The translations under genes and the position numbers were made by a program. Below are positions 51,651-63,764 of a DNA stretch of 64,000 nucleotides, in pieces (the stretch's first letter is position 1; each line of letters opens with the position of its first letter). Source of the stretch: Polytrichum commune (taxonomy: Eukaryota; Streptophyta; Polytrichopsida; Polytrichales; Polytrichaceae); contig OX485805.1 in the NCBI GenBank assembly GCA_950295325.1, positions 30,803,501 to 30,867,500 on the forward strand, given 5' to 3'. The notes under the pieces were generated by a model. The model had not been told where the DNA came from. It did no database searches and saw nothing but the letters and a program-made list of their open reading frames with translations.

Positions 51651-54600
51651 TTACATCAGATCCGAATCACTGTGATCACGTGATGATGAAGACATTCTAG
51701 AATCACTAATATATGCATCAGAGGAGGCCTGACCATCTGATTCTAAAGCTTCTATATCCAAAAACTCTAAAACTCTTCCCGGATGATATTTAGATGTAAA
51801 AGTCTGATAAGAACCTCCAGCTAGTTGATTAGCAATAACATTTGCATATGTAGGAAGTTGCCAAGACTTTGGAGGGCTGGGATAGAATTTAGGGTCACAA
51901 AAAAAAGGCCGGTGAATAGGATAGCTCAATTTATCACATCTGCAAATGCCAATGGTACCATGTTCATAACTCAACTTTAGAAGAAATGACAGCAAAAAAC
52001 ATAACACTGGTAAGAGAATTTGTGGACCATACTCACTTAGTAAACCGAGATCTCTTCACAATCCTCTCAACGAGAATATCTTCACCCTCAGGATCCTCTA
52101 CACTGGTGACACGGTCTTCAAGAGTGACTTCAGAGGCTGCTCTAGAGATAATCAATGGAGCAAGTACGGCCTCAAAAATATCTACATCAGCCTCTAATGC
52201 CGCAATGCGACGGTGCACATTGCGGCATGCATGAATGGAAGATCCTGCAAATAAAGAAGTTGGAAAAACTTAGTACAAAAACCACTATGAATTTTGTAGA
52301 ACAAAACAATATTAACAATTAACCAACTGAAATGCAAGATTACAAAGACATACCGGTCGCTGCCGTGCAGTCTAGAATAATATCCCATGGGGAGCTACAT
52401 GCTTCAATTAGCATTTGCATTAGAAGCACGGACTTTTCACGAGGCCCTCGCCATGGTGTGGATCCATTAGTTAGCTGGTCCTCACGAGAGACCAAGTTCT
52501 GGAGAATATCATCCCGTGCAACATCCACCCCATAAGGATCCAATTCAGGGACATGGCGAAATGAAAACTTCGATGCAGGTGACCCCGGCACGCTCCTGAC
52601 CGCCAATGAAATACCGAACCTCATGGTCTATAATGTACCAGACATAAAGATCAATATTACTTTACAAAGTGAACAACAGAACTGCGTGAGTATAATAGTT
52701 AGGTGGGTCTACACTCAGAACTACCTCAAGGATGAAATTGAAACTGAATGCGGTGATCAGAAAGAAGACTTAAGCTTTATCTTACAGTTGATGCTGGATT
52801 ATTGGAGATGTAAGATGAAGGCGGTTCATTCCCCACCACTCTTTCCGAATTGCAAAACCATACGATTTGCAATATCCAAGAATATTGGACTTCGTACTCA
52901 TGCGAAAAGGGTGAAACAAAATAATTGCCCCGTCGTCGTGCAGATGTTCGTCGGCAAAGTCAAAGAGTGGTTGTAACCACTCTTTCGATTCTTGATTCCA
53001 AGCGGGAATGGACGACGGTGGGTTTGATATGCCAGGAATAGGAAGACCTTCTGGTATATCTGCAAGAATCAAGTCCAAACAGGGATGGTCATCCGGAGAA
53101 CCCTTGTAGTGCCGGGTTTTGTCTTTTGAGTGCTGCACAATCAAAGGACAAACATGTTTGGTGTTAAAATAATCCTCCTTGCTTTGTACATTGCCTAGTA
53201 CTAGCCCTTATATCAAACATATCTATACTCATTACTAACCTTATATAATACACAAATCTAACCTCTTATCAGGTTACACTTGTTACCCACATATCTAACC
53301 ACAGATCAAAGTACCTTTATGACACCCATATTCAACCTCATATCAGATTGACCTTATAACATGCGAATATAACCTCACATCAGATTGTACTTATAACACA
53401 CATATCTAACCTCATATCACACACATATCTAACCCGATATCAGATAATAGATATAGCCCAGATATCTTATCTCCCATCAGATTACAGTAATATCACCCAT
53501 ATTCAACCCCAGTTCAGATAGACCTTACAACACATATATCTAACCTTAGATCAGATTACACTTCTAACAAACATTTCTAACATCATATCAGAGTACACTT
53601 ATAACAAGCATATCTAGATATCAATATCTACTATGATTGTAGGTAGTAGAGTTTGAATACCATAAAATGTGTCTCGGGACCGAGACACTCAAACTCGGCC
53701 CTGGAAAATCAGAAATGTCTAAGCTTAAATCAGATTACCCTTATACCCACAATTGCAAACTAACCTCACATCAGTTTGACCTTAATACTAGCATATCTAG
53801 ACCTCACATCAAATTTCACTTCAAACACACATGTGTAGTCTCATATCAGAGTACCCTTATACCAAGTAAATCTAGATTTCAATATCAAATATCATTGTAG
53901 GGTTTACAATTTGAATACCAGAAAATGTGTCTCGGGACCGAGACACTCAAACTCGGCCCTGGAAAATCAGAAATTTCTAAACTTGCCTCATATTACCCCA
54001 ATACCCAAAATTGCAAACTAACCTCATATCAGATTGCACTTGTAACCCACATATCTAACCTCACATTAGTTTGACCTTAATACTTGCATATCTAGACCTC
54101 ACATCATATTTCAGAGAAGGTAGAATTCAGAGAGGGCGGGGATTTCACTTAAACAGTGTTCCGACTAAAAAAGTTCAAAAATTAACATGACACCTCACCA
54201 TTCATATTTCAACTCCTAATTTCCACAAACAAAATGGTACAACAAAACAAATGGCCGATTGCAAGCACAAAACAAATTGCCGAGTCCATTGAGGGCTCAG
54301 CTCGCACTCCACATGGTGTTTGGGTCCCGCATAAACTATACCCTACCAACCTTACTCGTCAGATCCATGATTCGGTCCCGAAAGAAATTATGGCCGATTA
54401 CTGAAATATGAAAAGTAGTACCTACTGAATGTTCAATGTGGACCACATTGAAATGCATAAATTTAAATGCAAACATGTTATGACAAAATTAAGGAAGAGC
54501 AGTACCTTGAGCATGAATCTTTTCAACTCGTTGTAGGAAGGGGTGAATTCCTCCGTGTCACCGCCAAGAACGTCCTCCATTGAGGCGTTGAGAATGAGTT

Positions 54601-57600
54601 CTTGAATATGGATATCGAGCTCCTCCCCCGATGTCAAAATAGGAATTTGACTCAACTGCTCATAGGAGGAATCGCGTTTTGTTCCTCTAGAAAATGTTGG
54701 AGCATGAGAACCAGATTCATAGGTTGGACTTGGAGCAACGGGACTCTTACCTTCTAGCTCATAATGGGGGTTCATCTTCTTTTTCCCCTTCATGGTAGTC
54801 TTCTCCAATGATTTTTGAAGTTTTTCCATCTCTTTCTGTGCGGCTTTCTCCTCTGCTTCCTTTACTCTAAGCGCCTTCTTCCTATCCTCTTCTAGACGTC
54901 GGGATAGGGCCTTTGCCCTCTCATGCTCGTCTTCTATGCCCTGTAAGTCAATCATCTCAACACCAGATTCTCCAACTGCCTCCCTTGACTTCCTAAGTTC
55001 AGTTTCAAAGGAAGGAGTGAAACTAGGAGCACAGTCAAGGTACCAACCACCTCCAGTGAGATGTGAGGTTGACCATGTACGCTGTTGATTTGCTGAGAAC
55101 ATGCACGTGGAGTTAGACCTGTCAAGCCATGCTGAGAGGAATATAGGGAGATCTTCTTTTGTTATTGTTCCTTTTGCAAGGAGCTCGTACTTGAAATACC
55201 TGCGGGAAAGACACAGCTCATCATTAAATACCTTGCAATTGACATAGCTGCCATATTAAAAACCAAAACACTATGCCAAATCAGATGTCACTAACTAAGC
55301 TTATATCATATAACACTAACTAAGCTTATATCAGATTACCCTCGCATCATATTCCACTTATAACACACAAATCTAACCTCATATCGGATTGACCTTAATA
55401 CAAGCATATCTAGAAATCACATCAGAATGCACTTATAACACACATATCTAGCCTCATATCAGAGTACACTTATACCAACTATAGGTAGATATCAATAGCA
55501 ACCATGTCTGTAGGTAGTAGAGTTTGAATACCAGAAAATGTGTCTCGGGACCGAGACACTCAAACTAGGCCCTGGAATTTCAGAGATTTCTAGGCTTATA
55601 TGAAACTAGGCCCTAACTAAGCTTATATTAGGTTACCCTAACTAAGGTTATATCAGACTCCCCTAACTAAGATTATATCAGATTTCATTACCTAAGCTGA
55701 TCTCAGATTGCACTAACCAAGCTTAAACCAGACTACCCTAACTAAGCTTATATCATATGTCACTAACTAAGCTTATATCATATATCACTAACTAAGCTTA
55801 TATCAGATTACCCTCACATCATATTACACTTATAACACACAAATCTAACCTCATATCGGATTGACCTTAATACAAGCATATCTAGAAATCACATCAGAAT
55901 GCACTTATAACACACATATCTACTATGATTATAGGTAGTAGAGTTTGAATACCAGAAAATGTGTCTCGGGACCGAGACACTCAAACTCGGCCCTGGAAAA
56001 TCAGAAATGTCTAAGCTTAAATCAGATTACCCTTATACCCACAATTGCAAACTAACCTCATATCATATTGCACTTGTAACCCACATATCTAACCTCACAT
56101 CAGTTTGACCTTACTACTTGAATATCTAGACATCACATCATATTTCACTGCAAACACACATCTCTACCCTCATATCAGAGTACCCTTATACCAAGTAAAT
56201 CTAGATTTCAATATCAAATATCATTGTAGGGTTTAGAGTTTGAAGACCAGAAAATGTGTCTCGGGACCGAGACACTCAAACCAGGCCCTGGAATTTCAGA
56301 GGTTTCTAGGCTTATATGAAACTAGGCCCTAACTAATGTCACTAACTAAGCTTATATCAGATTACCCTCACATCATATTAAACTTATAACACACAAATCT
56401 AACCTCATATCGGATTGACCTTAATACAAACATATCTAGAAATCACATCAGAATGCACTTATAACACACATATCTAGCCTCATATCAGAGTACACTTATA
56501 AGAAGTACCTGTAGATATCAAACATTGCTAACTAACCTTATATGAGATTAAACTTATATCAACCATATATAACCTCATATCAGATTTCACATATAACCCT
56601 TAATACAACCAAATGTAGAGCACACACCAGATTTCACATATAACACAAATTTCTAACCTCATATCAGATTACCCTAATACCTCAAAGTGCATACTAACAT
56701 CATATGAGAGTACACTTATAACACACATATAGAACTGTAGTATGAAAGGAGAGAACTCACCGAAAGATAACTCTTCGGACAATCAAGTCTGTCCCGTTAA
56801 ATCCCTCAAATTCGTGAGTTTTGTTAAAGGCCTCCTGCCCTCGGAAGAATGTGGGAAACGCGTTGTCCCATAATTTCATTCTACAGTCCTCGATGTATGC
56901 AACCAAGGTCAAGGGCTCGCTGGGTAGTGCAAAGTTGATAGCAAGTCTGTCTTGGCGCAAAGTGTCTTCAAATATAATGGAAGCCTGATTGGATATCTGT
57001 ATATACAGAGAGTGAATATGAACAAGAATTTGAGCAACATCGATTCATATATTGAAATAACCGTGAAACCAAGAGAAAGACCAATTAATGTAAGGGATCA
57101 AATCAAGTAACACCGAACTAAAGGGTACATAGGGGATTATGTACTCACTCCTTCCCAAAAACATGCCTTGGCTAGGAATGCCTGCAATTTGTCCTCATTG
57201 GTGGGCTTGGTTGGCAGTTTGCGAGCCTCACGTGTTGATGAAGAGGAATTGAAATATTCCAACCATTTGATTTTACAAGCGGGTGATGCTTTTGCAGTAG
57301 CGATCAACTGCAATTTCTCTAAGTTGAGCTCGGGTGCAATTGAGTTAAGAGTATAGTGACGCGCAATCTGTGACCCATAGAGCAATATATTAAGATCATG
57401 GAGATTAATGAATTACTTGAAAAATGTAGAATGGGTTTTAAAGTAGTGGATATACCTCCCGAAGCCATCCATCTGTCAAGTCTGGGTTTGCCACACAAAC
57501 TAGTTTTGACATTTTCTTATGAAGTGCCTCGGCTCTCTTTGAAGCAGCGACCTTCATGGCGGTTGCTTTTTCAGCAGCAGACACCTCTCCATCCGTTTGC

Positions 57601-60600
57601 TCAAGAAGTTGACGAACGCCTTCATCTGCAGCAAGTGCCAGTTCGTGCTGGAAAGGGATTACCATAGTTAGTTTGTAATCAAACAACTGCGACAAAAAGG
57701 TGTTATGAAAGCACATAAAGAAACAAAAACATTCAAACATCAATTATAAGTACCAAATGTTGAAAGGGATTAGATATAAGAGTAATCACATCATCAAGCA
57801 TCAACATCACATCATACCTGGAAGATGAAGCTCGTGAATACATGTAGATTTAATGAATACCATGTCTTCTTTGAAGTTTGAGATTTCTTGCACCTTTTAA
57901 TGTCAGAGGGAGTCAAAATATCTTGGTACTGTTCGAGCGGCATAAGTCCATACTTCTGCACCCTAAATAGAGTGTGAACTGTGTTTGTCTTCACGTGAGA
58001 GTCTTCCGTATGTCTACAAGTAACAATCATATATTAAAGACAAGAACAACATAATATATGTATAGATGAAAACCTCAAAAAATGGACTTAGAAAACTTAC
58101 TTGTTGATATTATGCATAACTTGCATAACAATACCAATTTTTCCCTTGGTGTCAAGGAGGATGCTATCCACCAAAAAATGCCAGGACTCTTCTGTTTTGT
58201 GAAGTCGTTTAATATGGTTCAACCAAGCCTGCCGCCTATGGTTCCCGTCACAAACAAAGAACATCAAATTCGTAAAACCGGCTAACTCTGGAACGGACAG
58301 AAGAAAGGAGTTGAATTGTTCATTTTTGGCACTCCAAATAGGACCCCACGATGCCTTATCAGCCTCAGTAACCTCATGTGTTTTCCCTTCTTCACTAACC
58401 TTGAGGAACTCAGGGGTTGGACTCTCAGTCGAGAAATCGTGGCAACATAATTAAATTTTTGTCGGGTCCTGATATCATCTTCATCCCCTTCATATGGATC
58501 TCTATCTCCAAGCCCCTCTTCATCCTCATCCTGACCCTCTTCATAATAGTCTAGAGAAAACAGAGAAAGAGCAGGAACATCCTCCATTGCGTTGTTCTCT
58601 ACCTGCAAAATATATGTACTAGTTAATCAAGGAGAGAACATGAGCTTAGCTGCCATCAGTTATAAGTGTATGTGGTATTGTTTGACCATCAAAAGACATG
58701 TCTCGGGACCGAGACACTAGTACTAGGCACAAATATTCAACTCATGAAATAGTGATCCTTACATCGGATCACCCTCTTAGCTCACATTGCAAATTTACAA
58801 TATATCAAATTACACTTATATCAGGTTACACTTATATAAGATTACACTCATACCAGGTTACACTTATATCAGATTACACTTATAGCCCCTAAAGTCATAG
58901 TGAGGTGGAAGAGTTTAATAGTCTCAAATATTCTCTCGGGACCGAGAAACTAGAAATCAACTCTTAAATTCAATTTCAAACCTACCTATCCTTATAGATA
59001 TCAAACCTTAGATCAGATTACACTTCTAACAAACATATCTAACATCATATCAGAGTACACTTATAACAAGCATATCTAGATATCAATATCTACTATGATT
59101 GTAGGTAGTAGAGTTTGAAAACCATAAAATGTGTCTCGGCACCGAGACACTCAAACACGGTCCTGGAATTTCAGAAATTTCGAAAATTAAATCACATTAC
59201 TCGTATACCCACAAGTCCAAACTAACCTCATATCAGATTGCACTTGTAACCCACATATCTAACCTCACATCAATTTGACCTTAATACTAGCATATCTAGA
59301 CCTCACATCAAATTTCACTTCAAACACACATGTTTGGTGTCAAATCAGAGTACCCTTATACCAAATAAATCTAGATTTCCATATCAAATATCATTGTAGG
59401 GTTTACAGTTTGAATACCAAAAATTGTGTCTCGGCACCGAGACACTCAAACACGGTCCTGGAATTTCAAAAATTTCAAAAATTAAATCACATTACTCATA
59501 TACCCACAAGTCCAAACTAACCTCATATCATATTGCACTTTTAACCCACATATCTAACCTCACATCAATTTGACCTTAATACTAGCATATCTAGACCTCA
59601 CATCAGATTGCACTTCAAACACACATGTTTGGTGTCAAATCAGAGTACCCTTATACCAAATAAATCTAGATTTCCATATCAAATATCATTGTAGGGTTTA
59701 CAGTTTGAATACCAAAAATTGTGTCTCGGCACCGAGACACTCAAACTCGGCCCTGGAATTTCAAAAATTTCAAAAATTAAATCACATTTCTCGTATACCC
59801 ACAAGTCCAAACTAACCTCATATCAAATTGCACTTTTAACCCACATATCTAACCTCACATCAGTTTGACCTTAATACTAGCATATCTAGACTTAACATTA
59901 GATTGCACTTCAAACACACATGTTTGGTGTCAAATCAGAGTACCCTTATACCAAATAAATCTAGATTTCCATATCAAATATCATTGTAGGGTTTACAGTT
60001 TGAATACCAAAAATTGTGTCTCGGCACCGAGACACTCAAACTCGGCCCTGGAATTTCAAAAATTTCAAAAATTAAATCACATTTCTCGTATACCCACAAG
60101 TCCAAACTAACCTCATATCAAATTGCACTTTTAACCCACATATCTAACCTCACATCAGTTTGACCTTAATACTAGCATATCTAGACCTAACATTAGATTG
60201 CACTTCAAACACACATGTTTGGTGTCAAATCAGAGTACCCTTATACCAAATAAATCTAGATTTCCATATCAAATATCATTGTAGGGTTTACAGTTTGAAT
60301 ACCAAAAATTGTGTCTCGGCACCGAGACACTCAAACACGGTCCTGGAATTTCAAAAATTTCAAAATTAAATCACATTACTCGTATACCCACAAGTCCAAA
60401 CTAACCTCATATCATATTGCACTTTTAACCCACATATCTAACCTCACATCAGTTTGACCTTAATACTAGCATATCTAGACCTAACATTAGATTGCACTTC
60501 AAACACACATGTTTGGTGTCAAATCAGAGTACCCTTATACCAAATAAATCTAGATTTCCATATCAAATATCATTGTAGGGTTTACAGTTTGAATACCAAA

Positions 60601-63324
60601 AATTGTGTCTCGGCACCGAGACACTCAAACACGGTCCTGGAATTTCAAAAATTTCAAAATTAAATCACATTACTCGTATACCCACAAGTCCAAACTAACC
60701 TCATATCATATTGCACTTTTAACCCACATATCTAACCTCACATCAGTTTGACCTTAATACTAGCATATCTAGACCTAACATTAGATTGCACTTCAAACAC
60801 ACATGTTTGGTGTCAAATCAGAGTACCCTTATACCAAATAAATCTAGATTTCCATATCAAATATCATTGTAGGGTTTACAGTTTGAATACCAAAAATTGT
60901 GTCTCGGCACCGAGACACTCAAACACGGTCCTGGAATTTCAAAAATTTCAAAAATTAAATCACATTACTCGTATACCCACAAGTCCAAACTAACCTCATA
61001 TCATATTGCACTTTTAACCCACATATCTAACCTCACATCAGTTTGACCTTAATACTAGCATATCTAGACCTAACATTAGATTGCACTTCAAACACACATG
61101 TTTGGTGTCAAATCAGAGTACCCTTATACCAAATAAATCTAGATTTCCATATCAAATATCATTGTAGGGTTTACAGTTTGAATACCAAAAATTGTGTCTC
61201 GGCACCGAGACACTCAAACACGGTCCTGGAATTTCAAAAATTTCAAAAATTAAATCACATTACTCGTATACCCACAAGTCCAAACTAACCTCATATCATA
61301 TTGCACTTTTAACCCACATATCTAACCTCACATCAGTTTGACCTTAATACTAGCATATCTAGACCTAACATTAGATTGCACTTCAAACACACATGTTTGG
61401 TGTCAAATCAGAGTACCCTTATACCAAATAAATCTAGATTTCCATATCAAATATCATTGTAGGGTTTACAGTTTGAATACCAAAAATTGTGTCTCAGCAC
61501 CGAGACACTCAAACTCGGCCCTGGAATTTCAAAAATTTCAAAAATTAAATCACATTTCTCGTATACCCACAAGTCCAAACTAACCTCATATCAGATTGCA
61601 CTTTTAACCCACATATCTAACCTCACATCAGTTTGACCTTAATACTAGCATATCTAGACCTAACATTAGATTGCACTTCAAACACACATGTTTGGTGTCA
61701 AATCAGAGTACCCTTATACCAAATAAATCTAGATTTCCATATCAAATATCATTGTAGGGTTTACAGTTTGAATACCAAAAATTGTGTCTCGGCACCGAGA
61801 CACTCAAACACGGTCCTGGAATTTCAAAAATTTCAAAATTAAATCACATTACTCGTATACCCACAAGTCCAAACTAACCTCATATCAGATTGCACTTTTA
61901 ACCCACATATCTAACCTCACATCAGTTTGACCTTAATACTAGCATATCTAGACCTCACATCAGATTGCACTTGTAACCCACATATCTAACCTCACATCAG
62001 TTTGACCTTAATACTAGCATATCTAGACCTCACATCAGATTGCACTTGTAACCCACATATCTAACCTCACATCAGTTTGACCTTAATACTAGCATATCTA
62101 GACCTCACATCAGATTTCACTTCAAACACACATGTGTAGTATCATATCAGAGTACCCTTATACAAAGTAAATCTAGATTTCCATATCAAATATGATTGTA
62201 GGGTTTACAGTTTGAAAACCATAAATTGTGTCTCGGCACCGAGACACTGAAACTCGGCCGTGGAATTTCAAAATTTCTACGCTTACATCAGATTACCCTA
62301 ATACCCAACATAGCTAACTAACCTTAGAAAACCTAACACTTGTAACCCACATATCTAACCTCACATCAGTTTGACCTTAATACGTCCATATCTAGGCCTC
62401 ACATCAGATTTCAAGAACTCCAAGAACGACACAAAACCCTCACCTTCACCCTCAACCGTCAACCCTCCCCCTCACCAGAAATGTCTCCCTCGGCAGGTAT
62501 AGGTGTCTACCTTATTTCAGTTCACAATCTTGGATCTCCGAACACTATGCAAAAAAATGAAATTCAGGGTGTTTTTGTGTGGGACAACGTACCTCTTCCC
62601 CGAATTGCTGTTCTTCATTGTCCATTCTTGATTCGCGAAGATCACCTTTATCAGCGCCTTGATCGAATTCGCCAAGGATCTGTTAAGTGTATATGTCCGG
62701 TGCTCATTAGCTATGAATTTGGCCTTATACAGTGTTAGCATTTGAAAGACCCCTTACCCTAAACCCAAAACCATTCAAGTCACCAATTGATTACAACCTT
62801 TACAAACCTGCTCCTCACTTTGATCTGATGTTGAGGCACTGGAGGTTGCCTCAGGTTGAACCTGTGTCTGCGTCATTCCCTGTTCCAGATACCCAAACCA
62901 AACATAAAACACAACATAAAGGAGCCGATACCATTGCCCACACAACAAGGGAATTTAGAGAGTCTCATCTGTTCCAACTATCCGTGATAGAACTTAACAT
63001 TATGATTGCACATATAAAAATTTCATTATGATTGCAGATAAACATCACCTCACTGCCCCCTTTGTCAACTTCGTTGTCTTCCTCCGATACAGGAAATAAT
63101 ACTACTGGAGCTACCTCCGAAACATCAAACGTTTTTTCCCCTTTGGAACCTCTACCTGTGCCCCTAGAAGAATTAACCCCTCGTCTACCCATTGTTGTCC
63201 GCAAGTTGTACGGCGTTCCTAAGCTCCCTCTTGATTCTAACCTTTGCCTTCTCTCAATACGCCTCTGTTTTTCAATAGTCCTCATAATCTCTCGATCTGC
63301 TCTCACTCTCGACCTAGTGTTCAT
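51651..63324 (-). CDS. ParB-like domain fused to a permuted DNA amino-methyltransferase domain, 13 exons
   Basis: Family name unknown to me. Exons in gene order: 63324-63049, 62879-62808, 62679-62593, 58602-58101, 58013-57818, 57647-57456, 57367-57149, 56996-56761, 55199-54506, 53132-52786, 52619-52354, 52244-52037, 51939-51651. All 12 introns are GT-AG and in phase; the only defect is a one-base frame break in exon 4 (near 58440). About 1,194 residues. Exons 1-3: basic then acidic, low complexity. Exon 4: NLMFFVCDGNHRRQAW, resembling the GxxRxxA box of ParB/Srx folds, ending MQVMHNINK. Exons 5-8: helical, unrecognised. Exon 9: coiled coil (about 60 residues rich in Glu, Lys, Arg). Exons 10-12: methyltransferase with the catalytic half first (LDLILADIPEGLP, then HDDGAIILFHP) and the SAM half second (REKSVLLMQMLIEA, IILDCTAATGSS, IAALEADVDIFEAV), the permuted order of N4/N6 DNA methylases. 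The usual D/N/S-P-P-Y motif reads DIPE, so activity is uncertain. Confidence 0.8.
53133..54505 (-). repeat. Intron 9 of the ParB-methyltransferase gene, repeat-built
   Basis: Most of the intron from about 53190 to 54120 consists of a degenerate unit of roughly 35-40 bp around CTCATATCAGATTACACTTATAACACACATATCTAAC-like sequence. It holds two copies of the palindrome GTGTCTCGG-GA-CCGAGACAC, at 53669-53688 and 53927-53946, each in the wider frame GTTTGAATACC...CTCAAACTCGGCCCTGG. Confidence 0.85.
55200..56760 (-). repeat. Intron 8 of the ParB-methyltransferase gene, repeat-built
   Basis: Same degenerate unit as intron 9, plus runs of ACTAAGCTTATATCAGATTA. Three palindrome copies at 55540-55559, 55961-55980 and 56256-56275, all with centre GA and the same flanks. 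Confidence 0.85.
59160..61925 (+). repeat. Tandem array of nine units of 294-295 bp
   Basis: Equivalent points fall at 59275, 59570, 59865, 60160, 60454, 60748, 61043, 61338 and 61633 (steps 295, 295, 295, 294, 294, 295, 295, 295). Units differ at few positions, so the array is recent. Each carries one GTGTCTCGG-CA-CCGAGACAC palindrome (one unit has CTCAG, near 61489). An open frame of 69-81 codons recurs in each unit but shows no codon-level conservation and no known domain. Confidence 0.95.
61921..62145 (+). repeat. Three tandem copies of a 75-bp sub-unit
   Basis: ATCAGTTTGACCTTAATACT starts at 61921, 61996 and 62071, so part of the 295-bp unit has been amplified separately at the array's edge. 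Confidence 0.9.
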
Positions 63325-63764
63325 CTCTAATAATATTGAAGCAAACAGATCTTATATATCATTGTCAACTTTGTCATAATTAACATCTATTCTCCATCAT
63401 TATGTTCACATTTTGGATAATTGTGTTCACATTGGATTTAGATAATTAATCTGCATTTCCTTGATTTATTCCTTTGTTAATCCACACAGCATTAATACAC
63501 TACAATTGGCGGCACTAAAACCTATTCTACATAATAGAATCTTGCCATGTCACATATTTGGTGGTTGATAAAGTATTGACTATTATTGTAGTACATTCTT
63601 TTCCTACATGAAACAGGGTGTCCAACATTTACATAAATAAACATTGACTATTAATTGATCTAACATGTTATTAAATATTCGCGCATTGGTGTCTACCCTA
63701 TGTGTATATAATACCCGATTGCTTGTACCCATTCCTTCATGTCATCTCATCATATTCTTCTCCA
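63325..63764. promoter_or_regulatory. Shared intergenic region between two divergent genes
   Basis: 440 bp between the start of the ParB-methyltransferase gene (minus) and an open frame on the plus strand. A TATA-like TATATAATA at 63705-63713 lies 52 bp before the plus-strand ATG. On the minus strand GATATATAAG lies at 63351-63360, only 27 bp before the ATG, which would leave almost no 5' UTR, so that one is doubtful. Confidence 0.5.

Larger units (their letters stand above)
58603..62592 (-). repeat. Intron 3 of the ParB-methyltransferase gene, satellite-filled
   Basis: About 4 kb made almost entirely of the same repeat family. Palindromes with centre GA at 58699-58716 and a reduced form at about 58931; with centre CA at 59131-59150, then one in every 295-bp unit, and one at 62228-62247. 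Confidence 0.85.

Noticed and set aside
58931-58948. A further full palindrome copy
   Set aside because: Only the inner TCTCGG-GA-CCGAGA is kept; the outer bases are lost, so it is counted as a degenerate copy only.
59275-61842. Nine similar open frames of 69-81 codons starting MTLILAYLDLT
   Set aside because: They are the same frame repeated in each 295-bp satellite unit within an intron; their similarity comes from recent tandem duplication, not selection on a protein.
53180-62420. CRISPR-like pattern of palindromic repeats at regular spacing
   Set aside because: Units between palindromes are near-identical repeats, not unique spacers, and the DNA is nuclear plant DNA with spliced genes.
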